Below are positions 53,083-63,749 of a DNA stretch of 64,000 nucleotides, in pieces. The position numbers and the translations under genes were made by a program. This DNA comes from Colletes latitarsis (lineage: Eukaryota; Arthropoda; Insecta; Hymenoptera; Colletidae), in the NCBI RefSeq assembly GCF_051014445.1, contig NW_027488365.1, forward strand, positions 40,558,001 to 40,622,000. The letters run 5' to 3'. Positions within the stretch are counted from its first letter, which is position 1; each line of letters opens with the position of its first letter. The notes under the pieces are model-generated. The model worked only from the letters and a program-made list of their open reading frames with translations, did no database searches and was not told where the DNA came from.

Positions 53083-54525
53083 TTAACCCACGGCGTCCTT
53101 GGAGCCGACCTCAGGCGGTTGTTTAACCGATGCCTGAGGGACGGGCGATTCCCCCTTAGTCGGAAAGTGGCGAGGATGGTCCTTCTCCGGAAGGCGGGTC
53201 GGCCCGCAGAGTCTCCCTCCGGCATTCCGGCCCATCTGTCTCCTCGACGAGGTGGGCAAGCTCTTCGAGCGCGTGATTGCCGCCCGCCTCGTTGAGCACC
53301 TGTCGCGGTGTGCCCCCGACCTGGCCGACTGCCAGTACGGCTTCCGGGAGGGTCGATCGACGATCGACGTGATAGGTCGCGTGAGGGCCCTCTCGGAGTC
53401 GGCCGTCTCCCGGGGAGGGGTGGCTTTGGCAGTATCTTTGGATATTGCCAAAGCCTATAACACTCTTCCCTGGGAAGAGATATGGAGGGGGCTCGAAGAT
53501 CATCGTGTCCCCCCTTATCTCAGGGCAGTCGTCGGGGATTATCTCCGTGGCAGGTGGATCGAGTATCCGGGCCGGGATGGAGATATGCGGAGGGTGGTGT
53601 ACTGCGGCGTTCCGCAGGGATCGGTCCTCGAGCCACTCCTGTGGAACGGCGCATACGATAAGGTGTTGCGGGCCGACCTCCCCGACGGTGTCAGCGCCGT
53701 GTGTTATGCAGATGACACACTGGTGCTGGCCGTTGGGGTGCACTGAGGGGGGGCCAAACGTCTCGCGGAGGAGGGGGCGCAGCGCCTCGTCGGTCGGATC
53801 AGGGAGATGGGTATGACGGTGGTGGTCCATAAGACCGAGGTGATAGCTTTCTATTTACCTCGGCAGGATCCGCCACCCCCTCTGTTCCGGGTAGGTGAGG
53901 CTGATATCGAGGTGAAACCCCAGATGAGGTATCTGGAGCTGATCCTCGATAGCCACTGGCGCTCCGAGGAGCATTTCCGTTGCATGGTCCCCCGGTTGGA
54001 GAGGATGGTCGCGGCTTCAAGCCGAATACTACCCACTCTGGGGGCCCGGCTGGCAGAGTGCGCAGCCTCGACGTGGCAATGGTACATTCGGTGTCCCTTT
54101 ACGGGGCCCCTGTCTGGGCGGGCGACCGGGCGGCCTCCCGGCGCAGCATGACGATGCTGCGTCGGGTGCAGAAGCGGAGGGCATTGCGGGTCGTCCGCGG
54201 GTACCGGACCGTGTCGCATGAGGCGGCGACGGTTCTTGCGGGGATGCTGCCCATGGACCTCCTCACGCGGTCGCATGCGGTGCTGTATCGTCACTGCGTC
54301 AACCGTCGCGCGGGGGTGGGAGCGGTTCCGGGAGTGCCGGAACCTGCATGGGGCGATTTGAAGCGCCAGGCCCGGCAGTTCGTGATGCTCGCGTGGCACG
54401 AGCGATTGGCCCTGCCAACCGCGGGGCACCGGACAAGTCGGGGCTGTTCGGCCACTCCTGAGTGAGTGGCTGGACAAAGGCTATAGAAGCCTCACTTACC
54501 GGATGGCACAGGTGTTCTCCAGGCA
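53083..54525 (+). pseudogene. Old R1 ORF2 fragment, RT domain
   Basis: The fragment continues 51279-51898 after the nested copy. It shows LPARLVEHLSR-type RT start, YGFREGRSTIDVIGR, SLDIAKAYNTLPW, GVPQGSVLEPLLWN, CYADDTLVLAVG, a TGA at 53745, and the thumb region with further frameshifts near 54040 and 54440. It belongs to the old subfamily, and at about 54525 the sequence becomes that of the young subfamily without any junction mark. Confidence 0.87.
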
Positions 54526-55410
54526 TGGCAGCTTCGGAAGATACCTGTGCCGGATAGGGAAGGAGCCGACGGCGCGTTGCTGCCACTGCGACGCTGAGCA
54601 GGACACGGCGGATCATACCCTGGAGGTATGCCCCGCGTGGGAGGGGGAGCGCCGTGTCCTGGTCGGCGTCGTCGGGCGGGATGTCTCGCTGCCGGGCGTG
54701 GTGCGCGCCATGCTCGGCAGCGAGGAGAAGTGGAGGGCCGTGGCCTCCTTCTGCGAGAACGTAATGTTGCAGAAGGAGGCCGCGGGGAGGGAGCGCGAGC
54801 TTCAGCGGGGCGCTGAAGCTCGCGCTCGTGCGGTGGCCCGAGGTCGTCGCCCGGTCGCGAGGCGTCGCGGGCGGCCGCCTCGGCGTGGCGGATGACCTAG
54901 GCTGGGAGGGGGGTCCTGAGGGGACCCTCCTCCCGCCAGGCGGCGCTGGGTCGGGCCGGTTGGGGGTAGGAGTGCCTCCCCCTACCGGTCCGACGCAAGG
55001 GGAGGCACCCTCGGCGGTCTGGTGCGGCCATGAACGCCCGGCCGCCGAGGGGTGGAAACGGGGTCGCGGGCGGTTGCGAGTTGGGGCTCGCAGCCGCCAC
55101 TAAGCGCGGCCCCGGGACGGATAGCGGCGGGATGGAGTGGCCCCGTCCCGCCGCTATGAGGCAGTGTGTCTACTGGGGGGACCGATTGTCCCCCCGGGGG
55201 ATGGGCGCGAAAGCGCGGGCACGGGGAGGATACCGGAAGAATGCTTCGAGCGATTCCCGGTATCCTCCCAAAGCGTGCCGAAGGGTCACCGTGGGGTTTT
55301 TAGTGGGTAGGTCCCGCGCCTGTCGTTGTACGAGCGCGGGGAATCCCACACACCCCTCCCACCTCTCCCCAAGGAGGTGGGAGGGAGTCTTTCGAAGATT
55401 TTCCCCACGA

Positions 55411-55453
<43 letters not shown>
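54526..55453 (+). mobile_element. Young R1 3' end replacing part of the old copy
   Basis: The ORF2 C-terminus (knuckle CCHCDAEQDTADHTLEVC, stop at 54895), 3' UTR and a 42-nt poly(A) (55412-55453) match young copies. The old sequence resumes at GTAATGTTGCAGAAGG (55454), which the young copy also contains at its homologous position (54764). There is no simple target duplication at the left edge. Confidence 0.88.
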
Positions 55454-55457
<4 letters not shown>

Positions 55458-56099
55458 TGTTGCAGAAGGAGGCCGCGGGCAGGGAGTGCGAGCTTCAGCG
55501 GCGTGCTGAGGCTCATGTTCGTTTGGTGGTAGGAGGGAGCCGCCCAGGCGCCGGGCGTCGTGGGTGGCCAACGTGACGTGGCGGATGACCATGGCTGGGA
55601 GGGGGTTCCTGAAGGGAGCCTGCTCCAGCCACGAGGCGCGGGATCGGACCGAAGTGGGAGTGCAACCCCAATTCCAGTCCAGCGCATCGGAAGTCACCCT
55701 CGGTGGCATGAAGCGGCCACCAGCCACCAGCCGCCGAGGGATAAAAATGGGGTCGCCGGCGGTTGCGAGTTGGGGCTCGCAACGGCACTGAACGCGGCCC
55801 CGAGACAGATGGCGATAGGACGGAGTTACCTTGTCCTGCCGCCATGAGATGGGGCGACAGCCAGGAGGAACGTGGATGGGCGCACAGCGCAGATACGGGG
55901 AGGATACCGGAAGTATGCTACGAGCGTTTCCCGGTACCCTCCCAAATCGCACGGAAGGGTCACCGTGGGGTATTTAGTGGATAGGTCCCGCGCCCATCAT
56001 TCCATGGGCGCGGGGAATCCCACACTCCCCTCCCGTCACACCCCAAAGAAGTGGAAGGGAGTCTTACGAAGATTTTCCCCACGAAGAGAAAGAAAAAAA
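55454..56099 (+). mobile_element. Old R1 3' end with A-rich tail
   Basis: It begins in the ORF2 C-terminus (VMLQKEAAGRECELQRRAEA), has a diverged 3' UTR, and ends ATTTTCCCCACGAAGAGAAAGAAAAAAAG, an old A-rich tail, followed by the 19-bp satellite. All three 3' hairpins are recognisable but contain mismatches. Confidence 0.88.
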
Positions 56100-58303
56100 G
56101 CTAGTATGCAAGCAGTAAGCTAGTAAGCGAGGAGGAAGCTAGTAAGGAAGCAGTATGCTAGTAAGCGTGCAGTAAGCTAGAAAGCATACAGCAGGCTAGT
56201 AAGAAATCCGTTAGCTATTGAGCATGCAGCAAACTAGTAAGCAAGCAGTAAGATAGTAAGCAACCAGTGAGCTAGAAAGCAGGCAGTAACCTGGTAAGAT
56301 AGCAGTTAGCTAGCAAGGAAGTACTAAGCTAGTAAGTAAGCAGTGAGCTGGCAAGCGACCGGGAAGTAAGTAAGGAACCAGTATGCTAGTAAGCAAGCAA
56401 TAAGCCGGTAAGAAACAGGTAAGCTTGTAATCAAGCAGCAGGCTAGTAAGGAAGCTGTTAGCTATTGAGCAAGCAGCAAGCTAGTAAGCAAGCAGTAATC
56501 TTGTAGGCAAGCAGTGGGCTAGTAAGCGAGCAGGGAGCTAGTAAGGAAGCAGTATTTTAGTAACCAAGCAGTAAGCGGGTCAGCTAGTATGCAGGCAGTA
56601 ATCTAGAAAGAAAGCAGTAATCTAGTAAGCAAGCAGTGGGCTAGTAAGCATGCAGGAAGCTAATAAGGATGCATTAAGCTGAAAAGCAAGCAGCGGGCCA
56701 GTAAGCGAGCAGTGAGCGAGTAAACTAGCAGTGAGCTAGTAAGAGAGCTGGAAGCTAGTAGTCAAGCAGCAGGCTAGTAAGCAGGCTGTAAGCCAGTAAA
56801 CTTAGCAGTGAGCTAGTAAGCGAGAGGACGCTAGTAAGGAAGCAGTATGCTAGTTAGCAAGCCGCATGCAAGTAAGAAACAAGTAAGCTAGTAAGAAAGC
56901 AGTATGCTAGTAAGCAAGCTGTAAGCTAGTATGCAAGCAACAAGATAGCAAGCTTGGACCAGGCTAGTAATAAAGCAGCAAGCTAGTAAGCATGCAGCTG
57001 ACTAGTAAGAAAGCAGTTATCTATTGAGCAAGCAGTATGCTAGTAAGCGAGCAGTAAGCTAGTAACGAAGCAGAAAGTTATCAAGCACGCAGTAAGCTAG
57101 TAAACATGCAATGAGCCAGTACGATAGCAGTAAACTAGTCAGCAAGCAGTAGGCAGGTAAGCAAGCAGTAATCTAGTAAGCAAGCTGTAAGCTAGAATGC
57201 GAGAAGAAGACTAGTGAGAAAGCAGAAGCTAGTAGTAAGCAGTAGGCTAGTGAGCAAGGAGTAAGCTAGTAAGGAAGCAGTGAGTTAGTAAGCGAGCGGG
57301 ATGCTAGTAAGGAAGCAGCTTCCTAGTAAGCAAGCAAGCAACAAGAAAGATAGTAAGCAAACAGAAGGCTACTAAAGAAACAAGTACCTGGTAAGAAAGC
57401 AGTATGCCAGAAAGCAAGCAGTAAGTTTGTACTAATGCAGTAGGCTAGTGAGCAACTAGCTAGCTAGTAAGCAAGCAGTATGGTAGTAAGCATGCAGTCA
57501 TCTATTAAGCAAGCTGTATGCTAGAATGCGAGGGGAAGGCTAGAGAGGAAGCAGCAAGCTAGTAAGCAAGCAGCAAGCTAGTAAGCAAGCAGTGAGCGAG
57601 TAAGCTAGCAGTACGCTAGTATGCAAGCAGTGAGCTATTAAGCGAGGAAGAAGCTGTTAAAGAAGCAGTATGCTAGCATGCAAGCAGTATGGTAGTCAGC
57701 AACCAGTAAGCTGGCAAGCAAGCAAGAAGCGAGTAAGCTAGCACTAAGCTAATAAGCTAGCAGTATTCATGTAAGCAAGCAGTGAGCTAATAAGCAATCA
57801 GGAAGCTGGAAAGCAACCAGTGAGCTAGTAAGCGAGTAGGAAACTGGTAAGAATACAGGAGCCTTGAAAACAAGCAGCAAGCAAACAAGCGTGCAGTAAG
57901 CCAGTAAGCTAGTAAGCTGGTAAGAAAGCAGTAAGCTATGAGCAAGCAGTGAGCTATGAAGCGAGCAGTAAACTAGTATGGAAGCAGTGTGCTAGACAGC
58001 AAGCAGTAAGCCAATAAGCAACAGGTAAGTATGTGAGGAATCAGCAGGCTGGTAAGAAAGCAATTAGCTAGTAACAAAGCATTAAGTTAGTAACAAAGCA
58101 GTATCCTGGAATGCAAGCAGGAAGCTTGTAAGCAAGCAGCAGGCTAATGAAAAAGCAGATAGCTAGTAAGAAAGCAGTAGGCTAGTGAGCACCCAGAAAG
58201 CATGTAAGCAAGCAGCCAGCTAGTAACAAAGCAGTAAGTTAGTAACAAAGTTGTATGCTGATAAACAAGCAGTAAGCTAGTAAGGAAGCAGTATGCAAGT
58301 TAG
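56100..58303 (+). repeat. 19-bp satellite array 3
   Basis: About 2.2 kb of the AGTAAGCTAGTAAGCAAGC satellite, same strand as the other two arrays. It is bounded by an old R1 tail on the left and the 5' end of copy F on the right (GCAGTATGCAAGTTAG|CCC). Confidence 0.95.
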
Positions 58304-58689
58304 CCCCCCTCAGGGGCTGCCAGCCTTTCAGCTGCAGTACGGGCTTAACGAACCCGGGGTACCCGAGTCATACACACACCGTAAGCCTCCTGTTGGTCGT
58401 CACAACGACCCATTCACAATTCCCTATTGGTTTTGTGAATGGTACGTGACGGCAGGAGGAACGGGGGTCTTGGCTTAACCGCCTGGGCCACGAGTATGGC
58501 GACTCTATAAAATCGCCCTCCAATCCTAAGCTATGGTGCGCGGCGATGGGATGCATGGTTGGGGGAGAAGGCCCAATCCCAAGCGACCACCTCCGGGGAA
58601 CCTGCCGAACCCCCGGAGTATTAGGCTTACCCGGGTAAGGCGGCTCTGCCCGGGTGGACCTTTATTTCCGACCATCTCGTGGGACTATT

Positions 58690-60567
58690 ATGGACACAGA
58701 AAATAAAATGGGGATGGGGCGGGTTTTGTCGGTTGGGGAGGACGGAGACGGGGTTGGGGTTAGGGTGGCGGCGCTCGCGCCCCACTCAGCGCCAGGTCCG
58801 GCTTCGTGGAGGGTGGAGGAGGACGACGAGACGGCGTCGGTCTCGTCCTTCTCCTCCAGCACGAGCCACATAGGCTCTAAGAGGAAGAGGACGGGGCAGG
58901 CCGTCGTCGAGGTGGGCGGGGCGATGAGCCCGTCGGTGAGGCTGAGTTGCCTCAGGGACGAGGTGACCGAGGGGATATCGGAGAGGATCTCCTCGTCCCT
59001 GAGGCGGGTGGAGAAAGTCGCCGCTGCCTGCGCCTTTAAGGGGCAGAAAAGCGGTGGCGCGGAGGCCCTGAAGGCCGCGGCGGAGGAAATGAGGGAGGCG
59101 GCGCGGGAGCTCAGAGGGCGGAACGCCCGTCTGCAGCTCCTGTTGGAGGAGGAGCGACAGGGGAGGAGGAGGGCAGAGGCGCTGTGGAACAGCGCGGCCC
59201 TCCCTCCCATCCTCCCTCCTCCTCCACCGCCGCGTCCCTCGGCGGAGGTAAATAAACGGGGTGCGGCGGCAGTGGTGCGGGGCACCGCGGGCCCCTCCAC
59301 CCGCACTCCGCCCGTGAAGAAGTCCCCGTCCTCCTCAGAAGACGATCTTCTGAGGAGGATTGGGGACATGATTGATGGCAAGCTGGCCGCCTTCCGGGAG
59401 GAGCTCCTCGCCGGAAGAGCGGTCAGCAGGAAGGCGGTGCCTCCCCGACCTGTTCCGGTACAGTCGGGGAAGGCAAAGAAGGGCGGAGTGAAGGCTCCGC
59501 CCAGCGTTGCGGCACCAGGGCCCCGGGTCGCGACCCCCAAGGGGGGTGGTGTACCCGTGGTCGCGGTGATCGCGTCCTCCACAGCACCCTCCCAAGGGGG
59601 GGTGGCGTGGAGTGAGGTGGTGGGGCGGAAGGCGAAGCGGGCGGCGAGGAAGGCCTCGCAACCGCAGCCTCCGCCTCCGCCGCCGGCGGCCAAGGTAAAG
59701 GCCGCGAAGGTCGGGAAGGCACGACCAGGTCGTCCCCCAAAAACGGCAGCGGTGACGCTGACTGTTGCGCAGGGGGGCGACCTGACCCTCGCGGAGGCGA
59801 TGCGGCTCGCCAGGGAGAATATCTCCCTGGAAGAGCTGGGCATCGCCTCCGTGAGGGCGAAGAGGGCCGTGACCGGGGGTCTCTTGCTGGAGATCCCCGG
59901 TGCAGAAGGCGGCGCGAAGGCGGATCGTCTCGCCCAGAGGCTCCGGGAGCAGCTGGGCGAGCGAGGTGTCCGGGTCGCCCGGCCCACGAAGCGCACGGAG
60001 ATGCGCATTTGTGGACTGGACGACTCGGTCAGCGCACAGGATGTGTCCCGTGCCCTTGCGAGGGCGGGGGACTGTCCTGTGGAGGACCTGCGGATCGGAG
60101 AGATCCGCAGGTCGCCCTCCGGCCTCGGGTCGGTGTGGGCCCGGTGCCCCCTCTCCGCCGCCCGTAAGGTGGCGGAATCCGGGAGGGTGTTGGTGGGGTG
60201 GGTTTCGGCGCGAGTGGAAATCCTCGCGCCGCGCCCGCTCCAGTGTCACCGCTGCCTCGAATTGGGGCACGTGAGGCAGTGGTGCACCTCGCCGGTGGAC
60301 CGCAGCGGTCAGTGTTACCGCTGCGGTGCCAAAGAGCACCGTGCGAGCCAGTGCTCGGCGGCCCCCCACTGCCCGCTGTGTGCGGACATGGGGAGGCCAG
60401 CCGATCACAGGGTGGGGAGCAAGAAGTGCTCCCCCCCCTCCCGGAAGGAGAGGAAGAGGCGGGCTGCACCGGCTCCGGTGCCGAGGGCGGTGGCATCGTC
60501 CTCCATGGAGGTGGACGGTGCTACGGGGACGGACGGCCGGGAGGAGGCTGGCGCGGCCATTAATTAA
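58690..60567 (+). CDS. R1-clade ORF1, copy F, intact
   Basis: A 625-codon frame from ATG 58690. It has the same plan as copy C: acidic Ser-rich N-terminus, coiled coil at ~90-180, Pro-rich linker, basic region, three zinc knuckles at ~518-580, C8 tract, and AIN-TAA overlapping the ORF2 ATG. Differences from copy C are few, including GISERIS for EISERIS, Asn-Lys-Arg-Gly for Asp-Lys-Arg-Ser in the linker, and MRICGL for MRVCGL. These do not touch the zinc ligands. Confidence 0.94.
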   Translation: MDTENKMGMGRVLSVGEDGDGVGVRVAALAPHSAPGPASWRVEEDDETASVSSFSSSTSHIGSKRKRTGQAVVEVGGAMSPSVRLSCLRDEVTEGISERISSSLRRVEKVAAACAFKGQKSGGAEALKAAAEEMREAARELRGRNARLQLLLEEERQGRRRAEALWNSAALPPILPPPPPPRPSAEVNKRGAAAVVRGTAGPSTRTPPVKKSPSSSEDDLLRRIGDMIDGKLAAFREELLAGRAVSRKAVPPRPVPVQSGKAKKGGVKAPPSVAAPGPRVATPKGGGVPVVAVIASSTAPSQGGVAWSEVVGRKAKRAARKASQPQPPPPPPAAKVKAAKVGKARPGRPPKTAAVTLTVAQGGDLTLAEAMRLARENISLEELGIASVRAKRAVTGGLLLEIPGAEGGAKADRLAQRLREQLGERGVRVARPTKRTEMRICGLDDSVSAQDVSRALARAGDCPVEDLRIGEIRRSPSGLGSVWARCPLSAARKVAESGRVLVGWVSARVEILAPRPLQCHRCLELGHVRQWCTSPVDRSGQCYRCGAKEHRASQCSAAPHCPLCADMGRPADHRVGSKKCSPPSRKERKRRAAPAPVPRAVASSSMEVDGATGTDGREEAGAAIN

Positions 60568-63500
60568 TGCCGCCCCGCCTCCTCCTCCAGGCCAACCTCA
60601 ACCACTGCCGCGCGGCACAGGACTTGATGTCCCAAGTCCTCGCGGAGTGGGGGGTTGGCCTGGCGGTCGCCGCCGAGCCGTACCGCGTACCTGATCACCC
60701 TCATTGGGTGGGCGACGCGGACGGCTTGGTGGCGACGGTATGGGGAGGGGGCGACGGGTCCCCACCGTTCTCCTTGTTGGAGCGCGGTCGGGGATTCGTC
60801 GCCGTGGACTGGGGGGGAGTCGCTGTGGTGGGGTGCTACATTTCGCCCCGTAGCGGTCACGCTGCGTTCGAGCTGTACTTGGCCGAGGTCGCGGCATGCG
60901 TGCATCGCTACGCGGCCCGGCCGGTGCTGGTCCTGGGGGATTTTAATGCCAAGTCGGTGGCTTGGGGATCCCCCAGGACCTCCGTTCGCGGCGGGATCCT
61001 GGGCGATTGGGCGGCGGGGCTCGACCTCCGGGTATTGAACCGGGGGTCGGAGAACACATGCGTGCGGCGATATGGGGGGTCCATCGTGGATGTTGGATTC
61101 GCGACCCCCAACGCCGTGCGCATGGTGCCGGGTTGGCACGTGGTCGCGGGGGCAGAGACACTCTCCGATCACCGGTACATCCGGATGGAGGTCTCTGCCG
61201 CCGCGAGTGCATCCCGACACGGCCGCCTGCGTGGCACCCCACCACGCCGCTGGGCGCTTCGGCGCCTGGACAAGGACGCCCTGATGGCAGCTGCCCTCGC
61301 TGCAACTTGGCCGCAGGGAGCGGCCGAGTTGCCGAGCATAGAGGAGGAGGTCGCCCGGCTCGGAGCATTGGTCGCGGGTATTTGCGACGCGGCGATGCCT
61401 CGGGTCGGGCGGGCTTCTCCTCGCCGGGCGGTGTACTGGTGGTCGGACGCGATCGCGGAGTTGCGAGTCGCGACTGTCCGCGCCCGACGCCAGTACACCC
61501 GCGCGCGCCGTCGTCAACGTACAGGCGACGGCGTGGCGCGAGCGAGGGCAGCTGATGACCTGTATGGAGCATACCGCGTGGCGCGGGTTGCTCTGCAGGT
61601 CGCCATCAAACGGGCCAAGACCCAGGCATGGAAGGAGCTCCTCCAGACCCTTGATGACGATCCATGGGGGCGCCCATATAAGGTGGTGCTGAATAAGCTC
61701 CGCCCGTGGGCGCCCCCCGTCACCGAGGGTCTTGACCCCCGGCTGCTGGAGGACGTGGTCAATACACTCTTCCCAATTGGGGAGAGGGGACCGCGTCCTC
61801 CGGCGGCGGCGGCTGTCCCAGTGGAGTGGGCGGCCGAGCTGGGGGTCACGCAGGAGCAGCTGGCAGCGGCCATCAGACGGCTCGGGGTTCGTAACACGGC
61901 CCCGGGTCCGGATGGTGTGCCCGGCCGGGTTTGGGTCTTGACCCAGGGCGTCCTTGGGGCCGACCTCAGGCGGTTGTTCGACCGCTGCCTGAGGGACGGG
62001 CGATTCCCCCCCAGTTGGAAGGTGGCGAGGATGGTCCTCCTCCGGAAGGAGGGTCGGCCCGCGGAGTCTCCCTCCGCATACCGGCCCATTTGTCTCCTCG
62101 ACGAGGTGGGCAAGCTCTTCGAGCGTGTGATTGCTGCCCGCCTCGTCGAGCACCTGTCGCGGGGTGATCCCGGTCTGGCCGACTGCCAGTTCGGTTTCCG
62201 GGGGGGTCGATCGACTATCGACGCGATAGGTCGTGTGAGGGCCCTCTCGGAGGCGGCCGTCTCCCGGGGAGGGGTGGCATTGGCAATATCCAAGGATATT
62301 GCCAATGCCTTTAACACCCTCCCCTGGGAAGAGATAAGGAGGGGGCTCGAATATCATCGAGTCCCCCCTTGTCTCAGGGCGGTCGTCGGGGATTATCTCC
62401 GCGGCAGGTGGATCGAGTATCCGGGCCGGGATGGTGATATGCGGAGGGAGGTGTACTGCGGTGTTCCGCAGGGGTCGGTCCTCGGGCCACTCCTGTGGAA
62501 CATCGCGTACGACTCGGTGTTGCGGGCCGGCCTCCCCGACGGCGTCAGCACGGTGTGTTATGCGGATGACACACTGGTGCTGGCCGTCGGGGCGCACTGG
62601 GGGAGGGCCATGCGTCGCGCGGAGGAGGGGTCGCAACGCGTCGTCGACCGGATCAGGGGGATGGGGATGACGGTGGCGGTCCATAAGACCGAGGTGATTG
62701 CGTTTCATTCACCTCGGCAGGATCCGCCACCCCCTCTGATTCGGGTGGGTGGGGCTGACATCGAGGTGAAGCCCCAGATCAGGTATCTAGGGCTGAGCCT
62801 CGATAGCCACTGGCGTTTCGAGAAGCATTTCCGCTGCCTGGTCCCCCGGTTGGAAAGGATGGTTGCGGCTCTGGGCCGGATCCTGCCCAACCTGGGGGGC
62901 CCGGCGGGCCGAGTTCGTCGCCTCTATGTGGCAATGGTCCAGTCGGTGGCCCTATACGGGGCCCCCGTCTGGGCGGACGACCTGGCTGCCTCCCGGCGCA
63001 GCATGACTATGCTGCGTCGGGTGCAGAGGCGCATGGCGCTCAGGGTCGTCCGCGGGTATCGGACCATGTCACATGAGGCGGCGACGGTTCTAGCGGGGAT
63101 GCCGCCCATGGACCTGCTCGCGCGGTCGCACGCGGTGATGTACCGGCACCGCGTCGACCGTCGCGCGGGGGTGGGGGCGGTCCCGGGCGGGCAGGAACCT
63201 GCTTGGGGCGATTTGAAGCGCCAGGCCCGGCAGTCCGTGTTGCTCGCGTGGCAGGAGCGGCTGGCTCTGCCAACCGCGGGGCACCGGACTGTCGGGGCTG
63301 TTCGGCCACTCCTGAAGGAGTGGCTGGACAGAGGCCATGGCAGCCTCACCTACCGGCTGGCACAGGTATTTTCCGGGCATGGCAGCTTCGGAAGATACCT
63401 GTGCCGGATAGGGAAGGAGCCGACGGCGCGTTGCTGCCACTGCGACGCTGAGCAGGACACGGCGGATCATACCCTGGAGGTATGCCCCGCGTGGGAGGGG

Positions 63501-63749
63501 GAGCGCCGTGTCCTGGTCGGCGTCGTCGGGCGGGATGTCTCGCTGCCGGGCGTGGTGCGCGCCATGCTCGGCAGCGAGGAGAAGTGGAGGGCCGTGGCCT
63601 CCTTCTGCGAGAACGTAATGTTGCAGAAGGAGGCCGCGGGGAGGGAGCGCGAGCTTCAGCGGGGCGCTGAAGCTCGCGCTCGTGCGGTGGCCCGAGGTCG
63701 TCGCCCGGTCGCGAGGCGTCGCGGGCGGCCGCCTCGGCGTGGCGGATGA
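60567..63749 (+). CDS. R1-clade ORF2, copy F, open frame with Leu576Lys beside the RT active site
   Basis: A 1060-codon frame. Endonuclease motifs (QANLNH, AAEPY, GDFNAKS, SIVDVGF, SDH), RT motifs B and C (GVPQGSVLGP, YADD) and the C-terminal knuckle are intact. Motif A reads ISKDIANAF instead of ISLDIANAF: AAG at 62292-62294 gives Lys just before catalytic Asp577. A charged residue there is unexpected in a buried strand, so the enzyme may be impaired. Other private changes are NRGSENTCV (Asn for His), MVPGWHVV (Pro for Ser) and LGLSLDSHW (Ser for Ile). The frame begins at the TAATG overlap. Confidence 0.94.
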   Translation: MPPRLLLQANLNHCRAAQDLMSQVLAEWGVGLAVAAEPYRVPDHPHWVGDADGLVATVWGGGDGSPPFSLLERGRGFVAVDWGGVAVVGCYISPRSGHAAFELYLAEVAACVHRYAARPVLVLGDFNAKSVAWGSPRTSVRGGILGDWAAGLDLRVLNRGSENTCVRRYGGSIVDVGFATPNAVRMVPGWHVVAGAETLSDHRYIRMEVSAAASASRHGRLRGTPPRRWALRRLDKDALMAAALAATWPQGAAELPSIEEEVARLGALVAGICDAAMPRVGRASPRRAVYWWSDAIAELRVATVRARRQYTRARRRQRTGDGVARARAADDLYGAYRVARVALQVAIKRAKTQAWKELLQTLDDDPWGRPYKVVLNKLRPWAPPVTEGLDPRLLEDVVNTLFPIGERGPRPPAAAAVPVEWAAELGVTQEQLAAAIRRLGVRNTAPGPDGVPGRVWVLTQGVLGADLRRLFDRCLRDGRFPPSWKVARMVLLRKEGRPAESPSAYRPICLLDEVGKLFERVIAARLVEHLSRGDPGLADCQFGFRGGRSTIDAIGRVRALSEAAVSRGGVALAISKDIANAFNTLPWEEIRRGLEYHRVPPCLRAVVGDYLRGRWIEYPGRDGDMRREVYCGVPQGSVLGPLLWNIAYDSVLRAGLPDGVSTVCYADDTLVLAVGAHWGRAMRRAEEGSQRVVDRIRGMGMTVAVHKTEVIAFHSPRQDPPPPLIRVGGADIEVKPQIRYLGLSLDSHWRFEKHFRCLVPRLERMVAALGRILPNLGGPAGRVRRLYVAMVQSVALYGAPVWADDLAASRRSMTMLRRVQRRMALRVVRGYRTMSHEAATVLAGMPPMDLLARSHAVMYRHRVDRRAGVGAVPGGQEPAWGDLKRQARQSVLLAWQERLALPTAGHRTVGAVRPLLKEWLDRGHGSLTYRLAQVFSGHGSFGRYLCRIGKEPTARCCHCDAEQDTADHTLEVCPAWEGERRVLVGVVGRDVSLPGVVRAMLGSEEKWRAVASFCENVMLQKEAAGRERELQRGAEARARAVARGRRPVARRRGRPPRRGG

